The notes beneath the pieces were generated by a model. The model was not told the origin of the DNA and did no database searches. It worked only from the letters and a program-made list of their open reading frames with translations. Positions 25,386 to 33,860 of a stretch of DNA of 64,000 nt are shown piece by piece (the first letter of the stretch is position 1; every line of letters begins with the position of its first letter). Both the position numbers and the translations under genes were made by a program. Origin of the DNA: Wenzhouxiangella sp042310355 (GTDB taxonomy: Bacteria > Pseudomonadota > Gammaproteobacteria > Xanthomonadales > Wenzhouxiangellaceae); NCBI RefSeq assembly GCF_042310355.1, contig NZ_JBHJMR010000008.1, forward strand, positions 62,001 through 126,000, given 5' to 3'.

Positions 25386-25960
25386 TACGACCCGGCGGCT
25401 GGCCCCTGGCACGTGCCCAAATCGTAGGATGTGTGGAGGCCGAAGGCCGTAACGCATCTGTGCCAGCGGTCGATCTTTCCTCGGCGTCCGGGGGCCAACA
25501 CCACGTCGTCCCGATGCGTTGCGCTACGCTCCACGCATCCTACGCCCCGACGGCTCTCCCCAGGCACGCCCCCGAAACGTAGGATGCGTGGAGGCCGAAG
25601 GCCGCAACGCATCTGTGCCGGCGGTTGGTCGTTCTTCGGCGTCCGGGGGCCAACACCACGTCGTCCCGATGCGTTGCGCTCCGCTCCACGCATCCTACGA
25701 CCCGAAGGCTCTCCCCTGGCGCGTGCCCGAATCGTAGGATGCGTGGAGGCCGAAGGCCGTAACGCATCTGTGCCAGCGGTCGATCTTTCCTCGGCGTCCG
25801 GGGGCCAACACCACGTCGTCCCGATGCGTTGCGCTGCGCTCCACGCATCCTACGCCCCGGCGGCTGGCCCCGGGCACGCGCCCGAAACGTAGGATGTGTG
25901 GAGGCCAAAGGCCGTAACGCATCTGTGCCAGCGGTCGATCTTTCCTCGGCGTCCGGGGGG
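25386..25960. repeat. Tandem array of a 155-bp palindromic repeat (about 3.7 copies)
   Basis: GTAGGAT recurs at 25424, 25579, 25734 and 25889, exactly 155 bases apart, and the flanks keep the same period from about 25386 to 25960, where the fourth unit breaks off. Each complete unit has an outer dyad, GTAGGATGCGTGGAG with CTCCACGCATCCTAC (25579-25593 and 25684-25698, 15 of 15), and an inner dyad GCAACGCATC with GATGCGTTGC (25604-25613 and 25668-25677). Units differ by scattered point changes. The array fills the gap between convergent natB and the DUF1295 gene. Open frames inside it look spurious. It is not a CRISPR: the period is too long and each unit is self-complementary. Confidence 0.95.
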
Positions 25961-26006
25961 TGATCGCCACGGTGTGATGATGCGCCCGCCAACGTAGCGA
26001 CCCTTC

Positions 26007-26777
26007 CTATCCCTTCGGCGGCCACGGAATGAACGGCGAAGTCGTGCGCTGGTACTCGCGGTAGGCGTCGCCGCGCGACTTCAGCGACTGCTTCTCGGTA
26101 TACGGGATCCCGGAGATCCGGTAGAGGAACAGCAGCATGACGACCGGCCCCAGCCAGGCCAGCCACTGATTGGGCGCACCGACCGCCACGAGCGGATAGC
26201 TGAACCAGTGCAGCCACTCGAAGAAGTAGTTGGGGTGACGTGAGTAGCGCCACAGCCCCTCGCGACACACCCGGCCGCTGTTGGACGGATCGGCCTTGAA
26301 CGCGGCCAGCTGACGATCGGCCAGCGACTCCCCGGCGAGGCTGATGAACCAGACGACCACGCCAGCCACCACCCAGAACGACAGCGCCGACGAAGGGTCG
26401 TTGGCCACCACCCACACGGGCAGGGCGAACAGCCAGGCAACCACGGCCTGCAGCATGAAGAATGCGAAAAAGAAGGGATTGGCGCGCGCGCCGAAGTGCT
26501 CGCGCATGGACTGGTAGCGGCCGTCCTCGTCGGCGTGACCGGCGAGTCGCTGGACCAGGTGGGCGACGAGACGGCTCGACCAGGTCACCGCGAGCATGGC
26601 CGCGAGCAGGCGCTTTTCGACCGAACCGTCGCCGACCAGGGCGAATGCGATGGCCTGGACGCCGATCAGCGCCGCCCAGGCCGCGTCGACCCAGTCGGCT
26701 CGCCGCGAGCGAAGTTGCCATAGCCACATCACCGCCATGACGGCGGCGCAGCCGAGAAGAGCGATCACCAGTTCCAT
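26007..26777 (-). CDS. DUF1295 membrane protein (steroid 5-alpha-reductase-like fold)
   Basis: 256 aa from ATG 26777. Six or seven membrane helices, with the family's C-terminal signature RHPNYFFEW and YTEKQSLKSRGDAYREYQRTTS (in two parts). DUF1295 proteins share the fold of steroid reductases and isoprenylcysteine methyltransferases, but the substrate is unknown. The frame is open 18 codons further up; the chosen Met begins directly with the first helix. It follows the terminator of the 52-aa gene, so it probably has its own promoter. Confidence 0.88.
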   Translation of the reverse strand: MELVIALLGCAAVMAVMWLWQLRSRRADWVDAAWAALIGVQAIAFALVGDGSVEKRLLAAMLAVTWSSRLVAHLVQRLAGHADEDGRYQSMREHFGARANPFFFAFFMLQAVVAWLFALPVWVVANDPSSALSFWVVAGVVVWFISLAGESLADRQLAAFKADPSNSGRVCREGLWRYSRHPNYFFEWLHWFSYPLVAVGAPNQWLAWLGPVVMLLFLYRISGIPYTEKQSLKSRGDAYREYQRTTSPFIPWPPKG

Positions 26778-26794
26778 GGAATCGACATTAGCAG

Positions 26795-26825
26795 ACAAGC
26801 AAACGCCCGCCGTGAAGGCGGGCGT
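26795..26825 (-). terminator. Terminator between the 52-aa gene and the DUF1295 gene
   Basis: Minus strand: a perfect 9-bp stem ACGCCCGCC / GGCGGGCGT with a 5-base loop (26825-26803) is followed by TTGCTTGTC. The T run is imperfect, but position and stem are convincing. Confidence 0.6.
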
Positions 26826-26919
26826 CGGCATCCGACCGATGTTGCCGGCCGGTCAGACAGGCGCACCGAAGTGCGCCGCGGGTTCCCCTTCCCGAATTCG
26901 GGTCGAGTGCCGGCTCGCT

Positions 26920-27078
26920 TCAGCCGGCGACAGCGCGCAGGTGTGATTCCTGCTCGAGCTGCATCAGCCACTCGACGACCACTTCGTCGGCGAGCAGGTT
27001 GTCGAATCCGTTTTCTTCACCGTGGGCGGCCAGCTCCACGTCTTGTTCCTGTTCAGCGGCTCGGATGTTCTCTGCCAT
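26920..27078 (-). CDS. Small acidic protein, 52 aa, unknown
   Basis: 52 aa, beginning MAENIRAAEQEQDVELAAHG and ending QLEQESHLRAVAG. Very acidic, no cysteine, with a central amphipathic stretch LLADEVVVEWLMQLEQ. There is a plausible AAGG ribosome site upstream of the ATG at 27078 and a terminator downstream, so it has the frame of a real monocistronic gene. It could be a short regulatory or adaptor protein; a leader-peptide-like reading is possible, but no modifying enzyme lies nearby. No family recognised. Confidence 0.5.
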   Translation of the reverse strand: MAENIRAAEQEQDVELAAHGEENGFDNLLADEVVVEWLMQLEQESHLRAVAG

Positions 27079-27312
27079 GGGAGGCACCTTTTGTCAGTTT
27101 TGCCATTCGCAGTGATTAATGCAGAAGGCGTGCCAACCACCTCGAAAAACCCATTTATCGGCTCATCAGCCGGTTTTCGGGCCGCACGGGGGCGCAAAAG
27201 TGACAGTTTTCGTCCACTTGCTGACAGTCAGCGTCCACCGATTGGCGGGATCGGGCGGCCCGACCGCACCGAATCGGGCACAATGGGCCGCCGTCGAGCC
27301 CTCTGCGCCGCC

Positions 27313-28209
27313 ATGCCCGTCCCGCATTTCCTGTTTCTGCTGTTCATCTGCCTGCTCTGGGCCGGGAACTTCATCGCCGCGGCCTGGGCGGTGCGCATTC
27401 TCGAGCCGGTGACCTTCACGGTCGTGCGCTTCGGCCTGGTCCTGCTGTTGCTGGCACCCTTTCTGCGCGTGCCGGCGCGCGATCAGTGGAAGACCCTGCT
27501 GGCCTGCTGCTGGACCATGGGCGCCATTCATTTCGGGCTGGTCTTTCTCGCCCTCGGCCGCTCCGAGGATGTGTCGTCGATCGCGCTGCTGATGCAGATC
27601 TACGTGCCGATCTCGACCCTGATGGCGGTGCTGCTGCTGGGCGAACGCATCGGCTGGCGCACCACCAGCGGCATCCTGATCGCCTTCGGCGGCGTGCTGG
27701 TCATGGGGCTCGATCCGCTCGTCCTGTCGCAACTCGACGTCGTGGCCCTGGTGCTGCTGTCGGCCCTGTCGCTGGCCACCGGCACCATACTGATGCGTCG
27801 GCTCAAGGGAATCGGCGTGTTCAGCTTCCAGGCCTGGAACGCCCTGCTTTCGGTCGTCCCGCTGGGGCTGCTGGCCATCTGGCTGGAGACCCCCTCGGAC
27901 GTGCTGCGGGTAACGATCGAACGCCCCGATGTCTGGTACGCGGTGGCGTACTCCGCCGTGGCCGCCTCGATCATCGGCCACGGCGGCTTCTACTGGCTGA
28001 TCCAGCGCCACGAGGTCAACCTCATCACCCCGTTCCTGTTGCTGGTGCCCATCCTGGCGGTGCTGCTCGGGGTGCTTTTCTGGGGCGACCGGCCGGGCCC
28101 GCGCCTGCTGACCGGCGGCGGACTGGTTCTCGCCGGCGTGCTCTGGATCACCCTGCGCGCGCGCTGGCGCCGGCCGCCGGCGGGCGAGCCGGCACCGCCG
28201 GCCAGTTAG
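27313..28209 (+). CDS. EamA/DMT-family transporter (ten membrane helices)
   Basis: 298 aa. Two EamA repeats of five helices each; the first starts FLFLLFICLLWAGNFIAA and the second at about LVLLSALSLATGTILMRR. Such proteins usually export amino acids or other metabolites, and the substrate cannot be read from sequence. ATG 27313 begins with the first helix; the frame remains open upstream through the 27079-27312 spacer, but that part is not protein-like. The spacer holds a short perfect dyad GCTGAC-A-GTCAGC at 27220-27232. Stands alone on this strand. Confidence 0.9.
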   Translation: MPVPHFLFLLFICLLWAGNFIAAAWAVRILEPVTFTVVRFGLVLLLLAPFLRVPARDQWKTLLACCWTMGAIHFGLVFLALGRSEDVSSIALLMQIYVPISTLMAVLLLGERIGWRTTSGILIAFGGVLVMGLDPLVLSQLDVVALVLLSALSLATGTILMRRLKGIGVFSFQAWNALLSVVPLGLLAIWLETPSDVLRVTIERPDVWYAVAYSAVAASIIGHGGFYWLIQRHEVNLITPFLLLVPILAVLLGVLFWGDRPGPRLLTGGGLVLAGVLWITLRARWRRPPAGEPAPPAS

Positions 28210-28261
28210 TGGAAACCAGTGGATTCAGAAAGCGTTCAGTACACGCAGTCATAATGACGGC

Positions 28262-28669
28262 ATGAAACGCTCGCGACGATTCCGCCTCCTGCTCCCGGCA
28301 ACCCTGGTACTGGCCCTGGTGGGTGCCGCCACGGGCGAGGCGCGGCCGCCGGGCGGCGAGCGCGGCTGGCCGCCGTCGAGCGAGCACTATCGGCTCGAAC
28401 ACCCGCAGCACCGGCTGGCTTACTGGTACGCCAACGAGTCCATGGACCAGGCGCGGCAGGCACGTGAAATGGTCTGCGGCTTCAGCGGCCAGCACTGGAC
28501 GCTCGACTGGGAGGTTCACTACCGTTGGGCCCTGCGCGCCACGCCACGCCGTGCCTACCAGCGCGTGGAAGACCGCGACCGCCACCTGGCCACCTGCCGC
28601 AGCCGCAAGCTGCGCGACCACCAGCGCCCTTACTACCGCCGCGATCCCGACGGCTACGGCCGCGACTGA
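28262..28669 (+). CDS. Small secreted basic protein, unknown
   Basis: 135 aa, not recognised. Signal peptide 1-28 (LLLPATLVLALVGAATGEA). The mature part is rich in Arg, His, Tyr and Trp (HYRLEHPQHRLAYWYAN) and has two cysteines (MVCGF, ATCRS). Probably periplasmic. The composition could suit nucleic acid or polyanion binding, but that is inference. It sits 52 bases after the EamA gene and 115 bases before yerC, with no clear terminator on either side. Confidence 0.7.
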   Translation: MKRSRRFRLLLPATLVLALVGAATGEARPPGGERGWPPSSEHYRLEHPQHRLAYWYANESMDQARQAREMVCGFSGQHWTLDWEVHYRWALRATPRRAYQRVEDRDRHLATCRSRKLRDHQRPYYRRDPDGYGRD

Positions 28670-28745
28670 CATTTTGCGTCACCCGGGGCGCGCAGCGCCT
28701 TCCCGTTCCCGCCACACCCATCCGGCCATTGGCATCCTCACACGC

Positions 28746-28777
28746 TTGTGTTAATGTACTATCACGTTAATACATTA
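28746..28777 (+). promoter_or_regulatory. Operator-like dyad over the yerC-his promoter
   Basis: TAATGTA (28752-28758) and TACATTA (28771-28777) are perfect reverse complements 12 bases apart, just 7 bases before the yerC ATG. GTTAAT also occurs twice in direct orientation. The arms overlap the only AT-rich promoter-like sequence there (TACTAT at 28757-28762 could be the -10). The encoded TrpR-family protein is the obvious candidate binder (inference). Confidence 0.55.
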
Positions 28778-28784
28778 CTCGGCC

Positions 28785-29099
28785 ATGAAGCAGCACGACC
28801 CCCAGCACATCGAAGCCAATCGCGCGGCCCGCTCCAGCCTGGCCGAGGCCCTGATGGCAATGCAGACACCGGCGGAAATGCGCGCCCTGCTCAAGGACCT
28901 CACCACGCCGGCCGAGCTCGAAGCCATGGTCGACCGCTGGCGCGTGGTGCGCTACCTCGACCAGGGCAAGCCCTACCGCGAGATCCACGACCTCACCGGT
29001 GTGAGTGTGACAACCATTGGGCGCGTGGCGCGCTACCTGGAGCATGGGAACGGGGGCTACCGGATGGCGCTGGAACGTATCAAGGAAGGAGCAGACTGA
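28785..29099 (+). CDS. yerC: TrpR-family regulator YerC/YecD, head of the his operon
   Basis: 104 aa, all helical. Matches the YerC/YecD branch of the Trp repressor fold: LLKDLTTPAELEAMVDRW is followed by a helix-turn-helix around GKPYREIHDLTGVSVTTIGRV. The ligand of this family is uncertain. Position at the head of his genes, with an operator-like dyad in its own promoter, suggests it regulates histidine synthesis and itself (inference). It is separated from hisG by a 209-base spacer carrying a long hairpin element. Confidence 0.9.
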   Translation: MKQHDPQHIEANRAARSSLAEALMAMQTPAEMRALLKDLTTPAELEAMVDRWRVVRYLDQGKPYREIHDLTGVSVTTIGRVARYLEHGNGGYRMALERIKEGAD

Positions 29100-29120
29100 T
29101 GCGTCTGAAATTTTCAAGGA

Positions 29121-29234
29121 CCAAGCACCAAGTACCAAACAAGGACCAATGATCGAAACTCCAATTTCCAAACGATCGGGGCCCAACCGTTTCGGTCATT
29201 GTGAATTGGGACTTGTTTGGGAATTGGTGCTTGG
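29121..29234. repeat. Intergenic long hairpin A (yerC-hisG spacer)
   Basis: Arms 29121-29150 and 29205-29234 are reverse complements at 26 of 30 positions without gaps; the loop is 54 bases. The arms are made of near-repeated words such as CCAAGCACCAA, AGTACCAAAC and GGACCAAT, and are AT-richer than the genes around them. Confidence 0.9.
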
Positions 29235-29308
29235 AGTTTGATCATTCCAAGGGCAGGGACGGTCGCGAGCATCGAAACCGAAAACACATTGAATAGAGGC
29301 AACACGAA

Positions 29309-30214
29309 GTGAACCGTATCCAAATCGCCATCCAAAAGTCCGGCCGCCTGGCCGACAAGTCGCTGCAGCTGCTCGAGCGCTCGGGCCTGCATTTTGCACG
29401 CAGCAAGGACAAGCTGTTCTGGTACGGCCGCAACCTGCCGGTCGACCTGCTGCTGGTCCGCGACGACGACATTCCGCGCCTGCTGATCGAAGGCGTTTGC
29501 CAGCTCGGCATCGTCGGCGAGAACGTGGCCGAGGAAAAGGTGCTGGAGTACAAGCAGCACGAGGCACGCGAAGGTGAGCCCGAACTGCAGCTCGAAAGCC
29601 TCGGCCAGCTCGACTTCGGCCACTGCCAGCTCAAGCTGGCCGTGCCCGAGGATTCCCCGGCCACCTCGATCGCGGACCTGGCCGGCAAGCGCCTGGCCAC
29701 GAGCTATCCGCAGCTGACCCGCCGCTTTCTCGCTGACAACGCCGTCGAGGCCGATATCGTGATGCTCAACGGCGCCGTCGAGATCGCGCCCAGCCTGGGC
29801 ACGGCCGACGCCATCGTCGACCTGGTCTCGACCGGCACGACCCTGCGGGCCAACCACCTCAAGGCGATCGAGCCGGTCATGGCCAGCCAGGCGGCCCTCT
29901 ACCGCTGCCCGCAGCGCATCGACGCCGAGGGCGAGACCCTGCTGGCCAAGCTGCTCACGAGGATCCGGGGCGTCCAGCAGGCGGCCGAGACCAAGTACGT
30001 GATGCTGCACGCCCCGCGCTTGCGCCTGGCCGAGATCAGCGCCATCCTGCCCGGGGCCGAGTCGCCCACCATTCTCCCGCTCGAAGGCCAGGACGACCGC
30101 GTCGCCGTCCACGCCGTGTGCACCGAGCAGGTCTTCTGGGAACACCTCGAGGAACTCAAGGCCGCCGGCGCCTCGGCCGTGCTGGTGCTGCCGGTGGAGA
30201 AGATGCTGGCATGA
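29309..30214 (+). CDS. hisG: ATP phosphoribosyltransferase (long form)
   Basis: 301 aa. First step of histidine synthesis: ATP + PRPP to phosphoribosyl-ATP. The N-terminal catalytic domain starts IQIAIQKSGRLADKS and has the PRPP loop in LGTADAIVDLVSTGTTLRAN. The C-terminal ~80 residues are the ACT-like regulatory domain of the long, HisZ-independent form, consistent with feedback inhibition by histidine. Lies after the hairpin spacer and overlaps hisD by ATGA. Confidence 0.97.
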   Translation: MNRIQIAIQKSGRLADKSLQLLERSGLHFARSKDKLFWYGRNLPVDLLLVRDDDIPRLLIEGVCQLGIVGENVAEEKVLEYKQHEAREGEPELQLESLGQLDFGHCQLKLAVPEDSPATSIADLAGKRLATSYPQLTRRFLADNAVEADIVMLNGAVEIAPSLGTADAIVDLVSTGTTLRANHLKAIEPVMASQAALYRCPQRIDAEGETLLAKLLTRIRGVQQAAETKYVMLHAPRLRLAEISAILPGAESPTILPLEGQDDRVAVHAVCTEQVFWEHLEELKAAGASAVLVLPVEKMLA

Positions 30215-31521
30215 GGATCCTGGCCTGGAGCACCCTGCAAGGACGCGAGCGCGAGCAGCTGCTGGCCCGGCCGGCGCTCGAAACCACGAGCGAGTTGCGC
30301 GAGACGGTCGCCGCCATCATCCAGTCGGTGCGCGGCGGCGGCGATCGGGCCGTCCTCGACTACGGCCGCAGGTTCGACGGTCTCGAGCCGCGACGGCTGC
30401 TCGCCTCGAGCGAGGACCTGGTTTCGGCGGCGGACGAACTCGACCCGGCGCTGGCCGCAGCGATCGATACGGCCATCGGCACCGTCACCCGCTTCCACGA
30501 GGCGTCCCGGCCGGACGACCTGGTGGTCGAGACCGCCGCGGGCGTGACTTGCGAGGCGCGCTGGCGCGCGCTCGACCCGGTCGGGCTCTACGTGCCCGCC
30601 GGCACGGCCCCGCTGCCCTCGACCGCAATCATGCTCGGCGTGCCCGCGCGGCTCGCCGGTTGCCGGCGCATCGTCCTGGCCACGCCCCCGGGCGCGGACG
30701 GGCGCGCGGACGCGGCGGTGCGCTACATCGCCCATCGCCTCGAGATCGATACCGTGCTGGTCGCCGGCGGCGCCCAGGCCGTGGCCGCCATGGCCTACGG
30801 CACCGAGTCGGTGCCCAAGGTCGTGCGCGTGTTCGGCCCGGGCAATCGCTTCGTCGCCGAGGCCAAGCGCCAGGTCGCGCAGGACCCGGCCGGCGCGGCC
30901 ATGGATCTTCCGGCCGGCCCGTCGGAGGTGATGGTCATCGCCGACGACAGCGCCGAGCCCGATTTCGTCGCCATGGACCTGCTCAGCCAGGCCGAGCACG
31001 GCCCGGACTCGCAGGTCTTCCTGGTCACCGACTCCGACCGCCTGGCCCGGGAAGTCGTGTTTTCGCTCGAACGCCTGACCGCCGAGCTGCCGCGCGCCGA
31101 AACCGCCCGCAAGGCGCTCGAGCACGGCGCGATCGTCACCGTCGATAACCTCTTCGAGGCGGTGGGCGTGGCCAACGACTACGCCCCGGAACACCTGATC
31201 ATCGCCACGGCCAACGCGCGCGAACTGTGCGAGGACGTCGTCAGCGCCGGTTCGGTCTTTCTCGGTCACTACACGCCCGAAGCCCTGGGCGACTACATCT
31301 CCGGCACCAACCACGTGCTGCCGACCGGCGGCTGGGCCCGCTCGTACGCCGGCCTGGCGCTGACCGACTTCATGCGCCGCATGACCGTGCAGGAAGCCAC
31401 GCCCGAGGGCCTGCGAACGCTCGGGCCGGACGGGGCTCGCCTGGCCGCGCACGAGGGCCTCGACGCCCACCGCCTGGCCATCCAGCTTCGCCTCGACCGG
31501 CTGGGAGAATCCTCGCGATGA
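30211..31521 (+). CDS. hisD: Histidinol dehydrogenase
   Basis: 436 aa. Last two oxidations from L-histidinol to histidine, zinc- and NAD-dependent. Signatures: GLYVPAGTAPLPST, the GPGNRFVAEAKRQV motif, DLLSQAEHGPDSQ with the zinc/catalytic residues, and DYAPEHL. Start ATG 30211 overlaps the hisG stop; the frame is open upstream but inside hisG. Its stop overlaps the hisC start (ATGA). Confidence 0.97.
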   Translation: MRILAWSTLQGREREQLLARPALETTSELRETVAAIIQSVRGGGDRAVLDYGRRFDGLEPRRLLASSEDLVSAADELDPALAAAIDTAIGTVTRFHEASRPDDLVVETAAGVTCEARWRALDPVGLYVPAGTAPLPSTAIMLGVPARLAGCRRIVLATPPGADGRADAAVRYIAHRLEIDTVLVAGGAQAVAAMAYGTESVPKVVRVFGPGNRFVAEAKRQVAQDPAGAAMDLPAGPSEVMVIADDSAEPDFVAMDLLSQAEHGPDSQVFLVTDSDRLAREVVFSLERLTAELPRAETARKALEHGAIVTVDNLFEAVGVANDYAPEHLIIATANARELCEDVVSAGSVFLGHYTPEALGDYISGTNHVLPTGGWARSYAGLALTDFMRRMTVQEATPEGLRTLGPDGARLAAHEGLDAHRLAIQLRLDRLGESSR

Positions 31522-32582
31522 ACGTGGCCGATCTCGCACGCGAGGAAATCCGCGCGCTTGCGCCCTATGCCTCGGCACGGGCGTTGGCCGACAGCGCGGG
31601 CATCCTGCTCAACGCCAACGAGAACCCCTGGCCGCCAGAGGGCGACAACGGCCTGGCGCTCAATCGCTATCCCGAACCGCAGCCGGCAGCACTCCGGCGC
31701 AAGCTGGCCAGACACTACGGCATCGAGCCGGACAACCTGCTGATGACCCGCGGCAGCGACGAGGGCATCGACCTGCTCAATCGCGCTTTCGTGCGACCGG
31801 GCGAAGACGGCGTGATCACCTGCCCGCCGTGCTTCGGCATGTACGCCCTGTCGGCGCGCATCCAGGGCGCCAGGCTGCAGGAAATCCCGCTGCGCGAAAG
31901 CGACGAAGACTTCGAACTCGACCTCGACGGCCTGGCCGCGGCGGCACCGGCGAAGCTGCTGTTCCTGTGCTCGCCCAACAATCCCACCGGCGGCGGCCTG
32001 TCGGCCGAAACCGTGCTGGCGCTGGCGCGAGCACGCGCCGGGCAGGGCCTGGTCGTGATCGACGAGGCCTACATCGAGTTTTCCGAGCGCCAGTCCCTGG
32101 CCCCGCGCGTCGTGAACCAGCCCAACCTGGTCGTGCTGCGCACCCTGTCGAAGGCCTTCGGCCTGGCCGGCTGCCGACTGGGCGCGCTGATCGCCTCGGT
32201 TGAAGTCGTCGGGATCCTGCGGCGCATCATTCCGCCCTACCCGCTGCCCACGCCGGCGGTGGCCGCCGCCGAGGCCGCGCTGGAACCCGAAGCCGTCGCC
32301 GCCCGTCGCCAACAGCTCGACCTGCTGATGGACGACAAGCCCCGGCTGGTGCGTGCGCTCGAGGCGCATCCGTGCATCAGGCGCGTGTGGCCCGGCGAGG
32401 CCAACTTCGTGCTGGCCCGCGCCGACGACGGGCCGGGCCTGGTCACCGCTGCGGCGGCTGCCGGCATTCGCCTGCGCGACCAGTCCGCCCAGCCCGGCCT
32501 GGCCGACTGCGTGCGCATCACGCTCGGCACGCCCGAGGAAAACACCGCCTTGATCGAATTCCTGCGAGCTTGGAACCCATGA
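31518..32582 (+). CDS. hisC: Histidinol-phosphate aminotransferase
   Basis: 354 aa. PLP-dependent fold type I transaminase of the histidine pathway. Visible: LNANENPWP near the N-terminus, CSPNNPTGG, DEAYIEF, and the PLP lysine in RTLSKAFGLAGCRLG. Normal length. Starts at ATG 31518 inside the hisD stop and overlaps hisB by 4 bases, so hisG-D-C-B are one tightly coupled block. Confidence 0.97.
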   Translation: MNVADLAREEIRALAPYASARALADSAGILLNANENPWPPEGDNGLALNRYPEPQPAALRRKLARHYGIEPDNLLMTRGSDEGIDLLNRAFVRPGEDGVITCPPCFGMYALSARIQGARLQEIPLRESDEDFELDLDGLAAAAPAKLLFLCSPNNPTGGGLSAETVLALARARAGQGLVVIDEAYIEFSERQSLAPRVVNQPNLVVLRTLSKAFGLAGCRLGALIASVEVVGILRRIIPPYPLPTPAVAAAEAALEPEAVAARRQQLDLLMDDKPRLVRALEAHPCIRRVWPGEANFVLARADDGPGLVTAAAAAGIRLRDQSAQPGLADCVRITLGTPEENTALIEFLRAWNP

Positions 32583-33640
32583 AGAAGATGCTTTTCATCG
32601 ACCGCGACGGCTGCCTGATCGAGGAGCCGGCAGACGAACAGGTCGACTCCCTCGACAAGTTCCGGCTGATGCCCGGCGTCATTCCCGCGCTGCTCGATCT
32701 CAAGGCCGCCGGCTTTCGCTTCGTGATGGTCAGCAACCAGGACGGCCTGGGCACCGATTCCTTCCCCGAGGCCGACTTCCGCGGTCCGCAGGCCCTGCTG
32801 CTGCAGATCCTCGAAAGCCAGGGCATTGGTTTCGACGCGATCCACATCGACCCCACGCTGCCCGAAGACAACGCGCCCACGCGCAAGCCGGGTATCGGCA
32901 TGCTGCTCGACTACCTGCGCGACCCCGAGCTCGACCGGCAGCAATCGGCCGTCATCGGCGACCGCGAAACCGACCTGCAGCTGGCCGACAACATGGGCCT
33001 GCGCGGATTTCGCGTCGGCACCGACGGCCTGGATTGGTCGGGCATCGCCCGGGCGATTCTCGATACCGCGCGCAGCGGTGAAGTCCGGCGACAGACGCGC
33101 GAGACCGATATCGCGGTGCGGGTTGACCTTGATGCCACCGCTCCGGTCCGCATCGAAACCGGCATCGGCTTTTTCGACCACATGCTCGAGCAGGTCGCCG
33201 CCCACGGCGGCTTCGCGCTCGAGCTCGAATGCAAGGGCGATCTCGAGATCGACGAACACCACACCGTCGAGGACTGCGCCCTGGCCCTGGGCGCGGCGCT
33301 CGACAAGGCGCTCGGCGACCGCAGCGGCATCGGCCGCTACGGCTTCCTGCTGCCCATGGACGAATCCCTGGCGCAGGTCGCCGTCGACCTCTCCGGCCGC
33401 CCGGCCATCGTCTTCGAGGCCGACTTCCCGCGCGAGTCGGTCGGCGCGCTGCACACCGAGATGGTCGAACACTTCTTCGCCTCCCTGGCGCAGGCCCTTC
33501 GATGCGCAATCCACGTGAAGGTGACCGGCGAAAACACCCACCACATGGTCGAAGCCTGCTTCAAGGGAGTGGGGAGAGCGTTGAGGCCGGCGTTGGCGAG
33601 AACCGGGTTCGGGATGCCGTCGACGAAGGGAATTCTCTGA
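32579..33640 (+). CDS. hisB: Bifunctional histidinol-phosphatase / imidazoleglycerol-phosphate dehydratase
   Basis: 353 aa, a fusion. Residues 1 to ~165 are the HAD-type phosphatase (FIDRDGCLIEEP with the nucleophile Asp, then KPGIGML and GDRETD). The rest is the dehydratase (GIGFFDHMLEQ, DEHHTVED and HHMVEACFK, carrying the metal-binding histidines). This fusion is typical of enteric and xanthomonad-type Gammaproteobacteria. It is followed by hairpin element B before hisH. Confidence 0.97.
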   Translation: MKKMLFIDRDGCLIEEPADEQVDSLDKFRLMPGVIPALLDLKAAGFRFVMVSNQDGLGTDSFPEADFRGPQALLLQILESQGIGFDAIHIDPTLPEDNAPTRKPGIGMLLDYLRDPELDRQQSAVIGDRETDLQLADNMGLRGFRVGTDGLDWSGIARAILDTARSGEVRRQTRETDIAVRVDLDATAPVRIETGIGFFDHMLEQVAAHGGFALELECKGDLEIDEHHTVEDCALALGAALDKALGDRSGIGRYGFLLPMDESLAQVAVDLSGRPAIVFEADFPRESVGALHTEMVEHFFASLAQALRCAIHVKVTGENTHHMVEACFKGVGRALRPALARTGFGMPSTKGIL

Positions 33641-33652
33641 TGAAGGCAAATA

Positions 33653-33811
33653 CGAAATCCGAAGCATCAAAAAGGAAAATCAAATTCGAAATTCGAATAT
33701 CGAAATCCGAAACAAGCACGAAGCACGAAACTCGAAACGGCGGGTGTCCCGCCCGCCGCGTTTCGTGTTTGGGTTTTCGAACTTGTTTCGGATTTGGTGC
33801 TTCGGATTTCG
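33653..33811. repeat. Intergenic nested hairpin B (hisB-hisH spacer)
   Basis: Outer arms 33653-33666 and 33798-33811 are perfect 14-bp complements (CGAAATCCGAAGCA). Inner arms 33701-33716 and 33782-33797 match 15 of 16. A GC-rich core hairpin GGCGGG / CCGCCC lies at 33739-33754. A self-complementary TTCGAAATTCGAA sits in the left side. Words such as CGAAATCCGAA and GCACGAA are repeated. It fills nearly all of the 220-base gap. Confidence 0.9.
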
Positions 33812-33860
33812 AATTTCCGAGCCGTCTCGAAGGCAACCACGTCCAGGGACCATCCACATC

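Noticed and set aside
25386..25960. CRISPR array
   Set aside because: The repeated unit is 155 bases with internal dyads, there are no short repeats with unique spacers, and no cas genes are present.
25519..25970. Protein-coding frames inside the 155-bp array
   Set aside because: They repeat the same peptide because the DNA repeats; both strands are equally open and no start signals are present.
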